NCBI RefSeq assembly: GCF_030817415.1
Contig: NZ_JAUSZI010000002.1
Coordinates: 6,572,001-6,636,000, forward strand
DNA: 64,000 nt
Source of the DNA: Streptomyces umbrinus
GTDB lineage: Bacteria > Actinomycetota > Actinomycetes > Streptomycetales > Streptomycetaceae
Direction: 5' to 3'
Below the pieces are notes generated by a model, which saw only the letters and a program-made list of their open reading frames with translations, searched no databases and was not told the origin of the DNA. The translations under genes and the position numbers were made by a program. Shown here one piece after another: positions 34,201 to 41,287 of the stretch (its first letter is position 1; the number at the start of each line of letters is the position of its first letter).

Positions 34201-37115
34201 TCGAGCGGCACGCGGGCCTGCGGACCGTGTTCCGCCCGGGCGGCGGCGACGAGACCGTACTGCAGGTCGTACGGCACGGACGGCGCGTTCCGCTCCAAGT
34301 GACCGATGTCCGGGGGCGGTTGACCGATGCTCAGGGGTCTACCCAGGGGCCTGCTCAGGGGCCGGAGCCCGACGCGGTCGTCGCGGCCGTGCTGCGGGAA
34401 GAGAGCTCGCGGCCGTACGACCTTGCCGAGGGGCCGCTGTTCACCCCACGGCTCCTGACACTCGCGGACGACGACCACGTGCTCGTACTCGGGCTGCACC
34501 ACATCGTCACCGACGCCCACTCGGCCGGCATCCTGGCGGCCGATCTGGAGGAGCTCTACAAGGCCGCGGTCGAGGGCCGTCCCGCGCGGTTCGCGGCGTC
34601 CGCGGGCAGTACCGTCGGCGCCGCCGAACCCGACAGGGACCCGGCAGACCTGGAGTGGTGGCGGGGGTACCTCGACCCGCTGCCGCCGGTGCCCGCGCTG
34701 CCCACCCGGCGCCCGCGCGGCCGTCGGGTGGCGGGCAGCGGGGCCGCCACCGAGATCCGTCTCGACGGTGTCCGTACGGCGGAGGTGCAGGAGTGGAGCG
34801 GCCGACAGGGCGTCACGCTCTTCGCCACGCTCCTCACCGCCTGGCAACTGGTGCTGCGCGAGCGCTCGGGCCAGGACGAGTTCGTCGTGGGCTCGACCTT
34901 CGGGCGGCGCACTCCGGAGACCACCGGCACGGTGGGATTCCACGTCGCGTTCCTCCCGCTGCGGGCCACGCTCACGGAGTCGACACCGCTGACCGACGCC
35001 GTACGGGCCACCCGGGACGCGCTGTTCGCGGCGGACGCCCATCAACACGTCGACCTGGACGCGCTCCTCGCCACCGTCAACCCCGACCCCGGCAACCCGC
35101 GCCCGCTGATCACCGTCTCGGCGGACCTGGACACCGCTCCGCTGGCCGGGATCCGGCTGCCGGGGCTGTACGCCGAAGCGGTCGACGGCGGTTCCGAATC
35201 GGCGCCGCTGGAAATGGGGTTGATGGCCGTCCGCACGGGTTCGGGGCTGCGGCTGCGCATCCGCTACGACGCCGATCTCTTCGACGCGGCGACGGTACGG
35301 GACTGTCTGGGCGACCTCGACCGGATCCTGGGCGCCATGATGTCGGGCGGGGCGGTACTGGTGCGGGACACCGCCGTGCGGCCGCCGGAGCCCGGGGACG
35401 TGACGCGGCCGGCCTCGCCCACCCCGGACCCGGCTCCGGCCTCGGCCCCATCGGCCCCCTCCGTCCTGGAGACACTCCGTACCGTCTGGAAGTCGGTCCT
35501 CGACGTCGACGATGTGGCCGACGACTCCAACTTCTTCGATCTCAGCGGCAATTCGATCGCGGCGATCAGGCTCGTCAACCGCGTACGCGACGCGCTGCAC
35601 GTGGACATCGCCCTTGCCGACTTCTTCGCGGAAGCGACCCTGGGCGCGATGGCACGTCAACTGGGCGGCGCCGGCCTCCAGGAGCCCGCCCCCACCCCCT
35701 CCGACAACCCCGAGGTCGTAGACCGCGCCCCCGCGAGCGACCAGCAGAACCGGATGATCGCAGGCCATTACGCCGTTCCCCAGGCGCAGGTCTGGAACGT
35801 GCCGACCAGGATCCGCTTCCGGGGCGCCCTGGACCCGGACGCCCTGCGCTCGGCCCTCGCCGAACTGATCGAGCGCCACCACTCGTTGCGTACCCGCTTC
35901 GTGCGGGAGGCCGGAGCCGGAGCCGGAGCCGGGTCCGGGTCCGGGTCCGGCGAAGGAGTCTGGTGGCAGGAGGTGGTCGCCGCGCCGCCGCTGCGGCTGC
36001 AGATCGACGACCTCACCCGGCTCGAACCCGGGAAGCGTGCCGCCCGTGTCGACAAGGTGTGCCGGGCGATGGCCGCGGCACCCGTCGACCTCACCCGTCC
36101 GACGCTGCCCCGGCTGAGGCTGCTCCGGGTCGAGCACGACGAGTGGGTGCTGATGTTCGTCATGCACCACATCTGCGCCGACGGCTGGGCCCACTCCGTG
36201 CTCCTGGCGGAGCTGGCCGAGCTCTACACGGCCGCGGCGGCCGGTACCGCGCACGCACTCGACGCGCCCCCGGTCCAGGCCACGCACTACGCCCGCCGCC
36301 AGCTTGAGTCGAAGGACCCGTCGGCCGAGGACCGGCGGGCCGCACACTGCGCCGCCTATCTGGAGGGGGTCCCGTGCCGGCTCGACACCCCGACCGACCG
36401 CCCCAGGCCCGAACGGCTGAGCGGCGACGGCGGCACCGCACGCGGATCCGCGTCCGGTGAACTCCGTTCGGCCATGGAGAAGTTGGCGGCCGACCGGCAC
36501 GTGACCCCGTTCGCGGTGGCGGCCGCCGCGCTCGGCATCCACCTCGCCCGGCTCTCCGGGGAGCGGGACGTCCTGCTCAGCGTCCCGTACGCCAACCGCG
36601 AGGACCTGGACTGCGAGTCGCTCGTGTCGGTGGTCTCCACGGCCGTCCTGGTCCGGGTGCGGATCGACCCGGCCGAGACCGTCGCCGAGCTGGTCACCCG
36701 TACCGGCGCGGGCGCTCTCGGAATCATGGCGAACGTGCTGCCCACCGCCCGCATCCTCCAGGCGATGCGGGACGCGGGCGCGACCGAGGTCCCCGACCGG
36801 GTGCCGAACGGCCTCGCCTTCCAGAACTACGCCGACTCCGACATCGAGATCCCCGGCCTCGACGTCGAAGTGGAGGACGTGGCCCCGCCGGTCGCCCGGG
36901 CCGAACTCGTCTTCGGCCTCGCGCCGCGTCGTGATCCGGGCCTCGGCTACCGGACCTTCCTCGAGTATTCGGCCGATCTCTGGGATCGGGAATCGGCCGA
37001 AGACCTGCTCGCCGAGTACGTCTCGGTGATCGGAGACTTGTGCGCGCAGCCCGACCGTCCGGTCGCCGCACTGCTCGACCCGCACACAACGCCCCGGAAG
37101 GCGGACGCCGAATGA
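31236..37115 (+). CDS. Hybrid aminotransferase-monooxygenase-C-PCP-C NRPS
   Basis: 1959 aa. A helical N terminus probably docks to the PKS. A class III (glutamate-semialdehyde-type) aminotransferase spans about 90-545 with PLP Lys373 in TYGKALGSG and DEMLTGLR. A luciferase-like flavin monooxygenase of the natural-product family spans about 565-925 (FGVYFFGDY, WVPERHFHSFGG). C1 is about 945-1375 with HHIVTDAH at His1088-1089. PCP has Ser1440 in LSGNSIAA. C2 is about 1475-1945 with HHICADGW at His1644-1645. There is no A or TE domain. AMT plus MOX acting on a beta-ketoacyl-ACP should give a 3-amino-2-hydroxyacyl group, as in microsclerodermin-type assembly lines. The PCP must be loaded in trans, and C2 probably accepts from the separate A-PCP protein. 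The stop overlaps the aminopeptidase ATG. Confidence 0.92.
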   Translation: MSTTAADRAAELSRKLTAQLAAAKRHSAAGPPGATSTPPQAQAPIPAATAPAAPTSGAPTSTPDTLSTPAQQPTLHGPRVTLPEGSGMVGDGADAGQRAYAVELGRRLSEQTSTSKELAQRQRAVLADSRAVVGFRRSTKETLYPLAARSARGARLTDVDGNEYTDITMGFGALLLGHEPEVVTEAVREQLAQGLRFGARPVEAGEVAQLLADLTGMDRVAFAGSGTEANSAAIRLARAATGRDRIVMFRGSYHGHIDSVLGRPGPDGVRAVPVSHGIPHSAVSEVIVLEYGSQEALDTVDALGDTIAAVLVEPVQCRNPALRPVAFLRELRDLTRRRGIVLLFDEMLTGLRPHPRGAQHHFGVVPDLATYGKALGSGFPIGAIAGRADILDGVDGGFWRYGDDSRPETETTFFGGTYMQHPLSMAAAKAVLTHLAAEGPALQERLNARTDILAEGLNEFFRAEEFPLELSHFGSMFRFTHRADMELLYQHLLLRGIHVWEWRSFYLSTAHTDADVERVSDAVKDSLRALREGGFFPTTRPSSSLNPSPNSRPRPKATRPRPAADFGVYFFGDYPDAEPAGDEGGTVDGRPSAPRPSDAYDQIMETARFADERGFSSLWVPERHFHSFGGLFPNPSVLAAALARETGRIRLNAGSVVLPLHDPVRIAEEWSVVDNLSGGRVGIGCATGWHAQDFALHPDRFARRKEIGFAHLDDVRTLWSGGTLSRRTGDGGETAVRIHPRPVQDMPPMFLATSGRRESYEEAARRGLGIVTNLMNQTVAELAENIGHYRKAREQHGLDPDTGRVTVLLHTYLGDDHATARAQALEPMTRYLRSSLQMRSAASTLGGDPRDVATASEEDLEYLFRRAYDGYCDERALIGTPETCAPVVDALYEAGVDEIAALVDFGMPADLMRSGLEHLDALRERHQGAGPAATPPGNDVSAPATDAQRRIWLASQLIGDPAAYNEIQAVRLRGPLDAEALAAAVDGLVERHAGLRTVFRPGGGDETVLQVVRHGRRVPLQVTDVRGRLTDAQGSTQGPAQGPEPDAVVAAVLREESSRPYDLAEGPLFTPRLLTLADDDHVLVLGLHHIVTDAHSAGILAADLEELYKAAVEGRPARFAASAGSTVGAAEPDRDPADLEWWRGYLDPLPPVPALPTRRPRGRRVAGSGAATEIRLDGVRTAEVQEWSGRQGVTLFATLLTAWQLVLRERSGQDEFVVGSTFGRRTPETTGTVGFHVAFLPLRATLTESTPLTDAVRATRDALFAADAHQHVDLDALLATVNPDPGNPRPLITVSADLDTAPLAGIRLPGLYAEAVDGGSESAPLEMGLMAVRTGSGLRLRIRYDADLFDAATVRDCLGDLDRILGAMMSGGAVLVRDTAVRPPEPGDVTRPASPTPDPAPASAPSAPSVLETLRTVWKSVLDVDDVADDSNFFDLSGNSIAAIRLVNRVRDALHVDIALADFFAEATLGAMARQLGGAGLQEPAPTPSDNPEVVDRAPASDQQNRMIAGHYAVPQAQVWNVPTRIRFRGALDPDALRSALAELIERHHSLRTRFVREAGAGAGAGSGSGSGEGVWWQEVVAAPPLRLQIDDLTRLEPGKRAARVDKVCRAMAAAPVDLTRPTLPRLRLLRVEHDEWVLMFVMHHICADGWAHSVLLAELAELYTAAAAGTAHALDAPPVQATHYARRQLESKDPSAEDRRAAHCAAYLEGVPCRLDTPTDRPRPERLSGDGGTARGSASGELRSAMEKLAADRHVTPFAVAAAALGIHLARLSGERDVLLSVPYANREDLDCESLVSVVSTAVLVRVRIDPAETVAELVTRTGAGALGIMANVLPTARILQAMRDAGATEVPDRVPNGLAFQNYADSDIEIPGLDVEVEDVAPPVARAELVFGLAPRRDPGLGYRTFLEYSADLWDRESAEDLLAEYVSVIGDLCAQPDRPVAALLDPHTTPRKADAE

Positions 37116-38416
37116 CCCTGGCCACCGACCCCAGCCACACCGAGGACCTGCTCGCCTTCCTCCAGGGCAGCTCCTCGCCCTACCACGCCGTGTCCCAGGC
37201 CGCGCGCCGCCTGGAGAAGGCGGGCTTCACGGAGCTGAGCGAGACCGAGGAGTGGACGGGGCGCAGCGGCGGCTGCTTCGTCGCCCGCGGCGGTGCGCTC
37301 ATCGCCTGGTACGTCCCCGAGGGCGCGCCCGCCCACACCCCCTTCCGGATCGTCGGCGCGCACACCGACTCGCCCAACCTGCGGGTCAAGCCGAGGCCCG
37401 ACACCGGTTCCGCGGGGTGGCGGCAGGTCGCCGTGGAGATCTACGGAGGCGTCCCGCTCAACACCTGGCTCGACCGCGACCTGGGAATCTCGGGGCGTCT
37501 CACACTGCGCGACGGCACCTCCACCCTCGTCAAGGTCGACGAACCGCTGTTCCGCGTACCGCAGTTGGCCATCCATCTCGACCGCTCGGTCAACGAGTCC
37601 ATGGCCCTGGACCGCCAGCGCCAGACACAGCCGATCTGGTCCCTCGGCAGACCCGAACAGGGCGCGCTGCTGCGCCGGATCGCGTACGAGGCCGATCTGG
37701 AACCCACGGAGATCCTCGGCTGGGACCTGATGCTGCACGACATCCAGGCACCCGGACACCTGGGCGCGGAGCGCGAGTTCCTGGTGTCGTCGCGCCTGGA
37801 CAACCTGGTGTCCGTGCACGCGGGGGTCACCGCGCTGACGGCGGCCACCGAGGCCTGGTCGCAGGACGCGGGCGCCGAGTCGTTCCGGGTTCCGGTGCTC
37901 GCCGCCTTCGACCACGAAGAGGTCGGCAGCGGCTCCGAGACCGGCGCCCAGAGCCCGCTCCTGGAGCGCGTACTGAACCGCTCGGTGGCCGCCCGCGGCG
38001 GCAGCGGCGAGGACTGGTCGCGGGCCCTCGCGGGCGCGCTCTGCGTCTCGGCCGACATGTCCCACGCGGTCCACCCCAACTACAGCGAGCGGCACGACCC
38101 GGACAACCACCCGCTGCCCAACGGCGGCCCCGTGGTGAAGGTCAACGTCAACCAGCGGTACGCCACCGACGGCACCGGGCTCGCCGCGTTCGCCGCCGCG
38201 TGCGAGCGGGCCGGGGTGCCGTTGCAGCGGTTCGTGTCCAACAACGCCATGCCCTGCGGTACTTCGATCGGGCCGATCACCGCGGCCCGCCTGGGCGTGA
38301 CGACGGTCGACGTGGGCGTGCCCGGCCTGTCCATGCACTCCGCACGGGAACTCGTCGGGGCCAGGGACCCCGGCTATCTGGCGCAGGCGCTCGCCGAGTT
38401 CGTCACGACGAGCTGA
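37112..38416 (+). CDS. M18-family aminopeptidase inside the biosynthetic cluster
   Basis: 434-aa cytoplasmic metallo-aminopeptidase (aspartyl aminopeptidase family). Metal/catalytic motifs are all present: GAHTDSPN (His and Asp near 85), SSRLDN, DHEEVGSGS, SADMSHAVHPNYS and LSMHSARE. Length is typical of full-length M18 enzymes and nothing appears degraded. The ATG overlaps the NRPS stop (ATGA), so it is translated with the assembly line, which argues against chance neighbourhood. Possible roles: self-resistance copy of an inhibited aminopeptidase, a target sink, or maturation of the product by trimming. Resistance is my preferred inference because the assembly line should make an aminopeptidase-inhibitor-like warhead. 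Confidence 0.9.
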   Translation: MTLATDPSHTEDLLAFLQGSSSPYHAVSQAARRLEKAGFTELSETEEWTGRSGGCFVARGGALIAWYVPEGAPAHTPFRIVGAHTDSPNLRVKPRPDTGSAGWRQVAVEIYGGVPLNTWLDRDLGISGRLTLRDGTSTLVKVDEPLFRVPQLAIHLDRSVNESMALDRQRQTQPIWSLGRPEQGALLRRIAYEADLEPTEILGWDLMLHDIQAPGHLGAEREFLVSSRLDNLVSVHAGVTALTAATEAWSQDAGAESFRVPVLAAFDHEEVGSGSETGAQSPLLERVLNRSVAARGGSGEDWSRALAGALCVSADMSHAVHPNYSERHDPDNHPLPNGGPVVKVNVNQRYATDGTGLAAFAAACERAGVPLQRFVSNNAMPCGTSIGPITAARLGVTTVDVGVPGLSMHSARELVGARDPGYLAQALAEFVTTS

Positions 38417-38467
38417 GAACGGGACGTCGGGCATCCGACACGAGGCACGAGGCACCGGACACCAACC

Positions 38468-39250
38468 ATGGAGAGTGACAGAACGTTGTCGGCAAAGACC
38501 TTCGCGCTCAAGGGCGCCGACCCCCAGGACGCCTCGATACGCGTGCTGATCGTTCCGCACGCCGGCGCCGGGGCGGCGAGCGGCCAGGGCTTCGCGGAGC
38601 ACGCCCCGGCCGACTGGCTGGTGGCCACGGCCCGGCTGCCCGGCAGGGAGACGCGGATCCGGGAGAGCGTTCCTGAGCTGCCCGGTCTGGTCGACGACGT
38701 CGTGGCCACGGCCCGTGCGCTGCCCGGCACCGCCCCCTTGCTGGTCGTCGGGGTGTGCTTCGGCGCGATCGTCGGCCTGGAAGCCGTGCGCGCAGTGCAG
38801 CGGGACGACAGTGTCCGCGTCGCCGGCATGGTGGCCGTCTCGCAGTGGGCGGTGACCGAGAAGCCCGACCCCGAGCGCCGGTTGCTGCGCGACACGGACG
38901 ACACCGACGGCGTACTGGCGATCCTCGACGGGTTCGGCGGAGTCCCGGAGAGACTCGCCGCCAACGAGCAGATGCTCGAGCTGGTGCTGCCGACGATCGT
39001 GGCCGACATCCGTGCCGTCGAGGACTACTCGTCGGGCCCCGACCCCCTTCTGAGATGTCCGCTCCTCACCGTGTTCGGGGACGAGGACCCGCTGTGCCCC
39101 GAGGAACGGACCGCCGACTGGGCCCTGTTCAGCGAGAACACCCGCAGTGTCTGGCTGCCGGGTGGACACATGCTGCTGACGGAGAGCCCCGCCCTGGTGG
39201 TGGACGCCGTCGTCGGCAATCTCGACCAGTTCGCGGCAGAACAGTCCTAG
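38468..39250 (+). CDS. Type II thioesterase with cysteine nucleophile
   Basis: 260-aa alpha/beta hydrolase of the GrsT/RifR thioesterase type: VLIVPHAGAGAAS at the N terminus (the family PHAGG motif), acid Asp in GDEDPLCP, and His in PGGHMLL. The nucleophile elbow reads GVCFGA instead of GHSMGA, putting Cys97 where Ser is usual. Type II enzymes edit misprimed carrier proteins. A Cys nucleophile is known in some releasing domains that make strained rings or transfer to amines, so this could be the release enzyme, since neither NRPS protein has its own thioesterase. It lies between aminopeptidase and A-PCP genes in the same direction. Confidence 0.88.
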   Translation: MESDRTLSAKTFALKGADPQDASIRVLIVPHAGAGAASGQGFAEHAPADWLVATARLPGRETRIRESVPELPGLVDDVVATARALPGTAPLLVVGVCFGAIVGLEAVRAVQRDDSVRVAGMVAVSQWAVTEKPDPERRLLRDTDDTDGVLAILDGFGGVPERLAANEQMLELVLPTIVADIRAVEDYSSGPDPLLRCPLLTVFGDEDPLCPEERTADWALFSENTRSVWLPGGHMLLTESPALVVDAVVGNLDQFAAEQS

Positions 39251-39283
39251 CTCCCGCATCCGGACCGACCGAGGTTGACCTCC

Positions 39284-41209
39284 ATGACGACCGTCCAGGC
39301 CTCCGCCTCCGCCGACCGCCCGTCGACCGATGCGGACCACCGGCTCGACGCACTCCTGCTCGAACGGTGGGAGCGCGATCCCGGACTCCCCGCGATCGTC
39401 TCCGGCGACACCGTCCTCACCGTGGGCGAGTTGCGGGAACGGGTCCTGCGGACCGCCGCGGCCCTTCGCGCGCACGGCGTACGGGCCGGTGACCGCGTCG
39501 TGATCCACCACGATCGCTCCGTCGAGTTCGTGGTGGCCGTGCTGGGCGCCATGTTCGCGGGCGCCGCCCACGCGGCACTCGGCGTGGACGACCCGCCGCA
39601 ACGGATCCTGCGGTCCGTCCAGGACTGCGCGCCCCGGGCCGTGCTCACCAACTCGGCGCTGCGCGACCGCTTTTCGGATGTACTGGACCTGTCGAATCCC
39701 TCGGGCCTGCCGGACCTGGTCGTCCTGACGGACGAGGAGTGCGCCACGTACCCGCCGACACTCGAACCGGTACGGAGGAATGCCTCGGCGGACGACCCCG
39801 TCGCCGTCATCTACACCTCGGGATCCACCGGCCGCCCCAAGGCCTCGCTGATCAGCCACCGCGCTCTCGTCTCACGGATCACGGCCCTGCAGACCACGCA
39901 CCGCATGGACGAGCGCGACCGGATGATGCACCACACGGTGTGCACGTTCGACATGCATCTCGGCGAGCTGTACTGGCCGTTGCTCGCCGGCGCCACCGTC
40001 GTCATCGCGGCCCCGGGCCGTCACCGTGACGCGGACCATCTCGCGGAGCTGATACGCGACCAGGGGATCACGACGGTCTACTTCGGTGTGTCCCAGCTCG
40101 AACTCTTCCTGCTGACCCGCGATCCCGCCGAGCGGTACGACGGGCTGCGGCAGGTGCTCACCGGCGGCGAAGTGCTCGGTCCCGACCTGGTCAAGCGCTT
40201 CCACTCGCGCTCCACCGCGTCGCTCACCAATATCTACGGGCCCAGTGAGTGCACGATCTACTGCACGGCCTGGGTGCTGCCGCGCGATCCCGACCTGGAC
40301 ACCGTACTCATCGGTCCCGCCGTCCAGGACACCGAACTGTGGATCCTCGACGAGAACGGCACTCCGGTCGCCGACGGGGAACCCGGCGAGCTCCACATCG
40401 GTGGCGCGGGCGTCGCCCTCGGCTATCTGAACCGGCCCGAACTCACCGCCGAGCGCTTTCTCGACGCCGAGCGTCTTCCCAACGTCCCCGCGGTGAGCCC
40501 GGACAGCCGCCTCTACCGTTCCGGTGACCTGGTCAGGGCGCGGCCCGGCGGTGCGCTGGAGTTCCTGGGCCGGGCCGACCGGCAGGTGAAGATCCGGGGC
40601 ATCCGCATCGAGCCCGGCGAGATCGAGGAGACCGCCAAGCGCTGTACGGGGGTCGGACAGGCGGCGGTCGTGGCACACGGCTCGGGTGCCGAGAAGCGTC
40701 TCGCCGCGTTCGTGGTGCCCGACAACGGCACGGAACCGGGCAGCCTGCCGTCGTCCGTACGCGAGGCTCTGCGGACCTGGCTCCCGCCGTACATGGTGCC
40801 GTCGGCCATCGAGGTGGCGGACGAACTGCCGCTGACGGCGAACGGCAAGCTGGACCGCCGTCTCCTGGAGACCTGGGCGGCGAAGCGGTCGGCCGAATCC
40901 GCGCCCGCCCGGCCCGTGCAGAGCGCCCCCATCGACGCGTCCGTGCACGCGGATCCGGACGTGGAGAGCGTCGTGTCCGAGGTGTGGTGCGAGGTCCTCC
41001 AGGTCTCCGAGGTCGGCCGGGACGACGACTTCTTCGACCTGGGCGGCGATTCCTTCAAGGTGCTGCGCGTCGTCGAGACCCTCCGGGAACGGCTGCGGGC
41101 GGACATCCCCCTGGCGGCGCTGCTGCTGGAGCCGACAGCGGCCGACTTCAGCGACGAACTGCGCCGCATCATGGCGCACGGGCCCACGGACCGAACCCGG
41201 GAGCTCTAA
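39284..41209 (+). CDS. Stand-alone NRPS adenylation-carrier protein (A-PCP)
   Basis: 641 aa. The adenylation domain (about 25-540) has A3 IYTSGSTGRPKAS, A4 FDMHLGE, A5 NIYGPSE, A7 YRSGD, A8 RADRQVKIRGIRIEPGEIE and A10 TANGKLDR. The Asp that pairs with the substrate amino group is present in FDMHLGE, so an alpha-amino acid is expected. My hand-read pocket residues (D-M-G-Y-L-G-I-I-Y) match no code I can name. PCP is at about 560-630 with Ser590 in GGDSFK. As the only A domain in the cluster it must load its own PCP and probably also the PCP of the hybrid protein in trans. ATG preceded by CGAGG; followed by a strong terminator. Confidence 0.92.
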   Translation: MTTVQASASADRPSTDADHRLDALLLERWERDPGLPAIVSGDTVLTVGELRERVLRTAAALRAHGVRAGDRVVIHHDRSVEFVVAVLGAMFAGAAHAALGVDDPPQRILRSVQDCAPRAVLTNSALRDRFSDVLDLSNPSGLPDLVVLTDEECATYPPTLEPVRRNASADDPVAVIYTSGSTGRPKASLISHRALVSRITALQTTHRMDERDRMMHHTVCTFDMHLGELYWPLLAGATVVIAAPGRHRDADHLAELIRDQGITTVYFGVSQLELFLLTRDPAERYDGLRQVLTGGEVLGPDLVKRFHSRSTASLTNIYGPSECTIYCTAWVLPRDPDLDTVLIGPAVQDTELWILDENGTPVADGEPGELHIGGAGVALGYLNRPELTAERFLDAERLPNVPAVSPDSRLYRSGDLVRARPGGALEFLGRADRQVKIRGIRIEPGEIEETAKRCTGVGQAAVVAHGSGAEKRLAAFVVPDNGTEPGSLPSSVREALRTWLPPYMVPSAIEVADELPLTANGKLDRRLLETWAAKRSAESAPARPVQSAPIDASVHADPDVESVVSEVWCEVLQVSEVGRDDDFFDLGGDSFKVLRVVETLRERLRADIPLAALLLEPTAADFSDELRRIMAHGPTDRTREL

Positions 41210-41227
41210 GGAATCAGGAGCGCGAAA

Positions 41228-41254
41228 CGGGGGCCCGGAACTCCCGGGCCCCCG
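41228..41254 (+). terminator. Terminator at the end of the biosynthetic cluster
   Basis: Perfect 11-bp stem CGGGGGCCCGG (41228-41238) with 41244-41254, five-base loop, 19 bases after the A-PCP stop. Convergent with the next gene, so it may serve both strands. Confidence 0.85.
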
Positions 41255-41287
41255 CGTCTCGTTCCGTACGGAGATGCTACTGAGCTG

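Noticed and set aside
31491..37085. 1864-codon minus-strand ORF opposite the hybrid NRPS
   Set aside because: Antisense shadow of a strongly supported multidomain gene.
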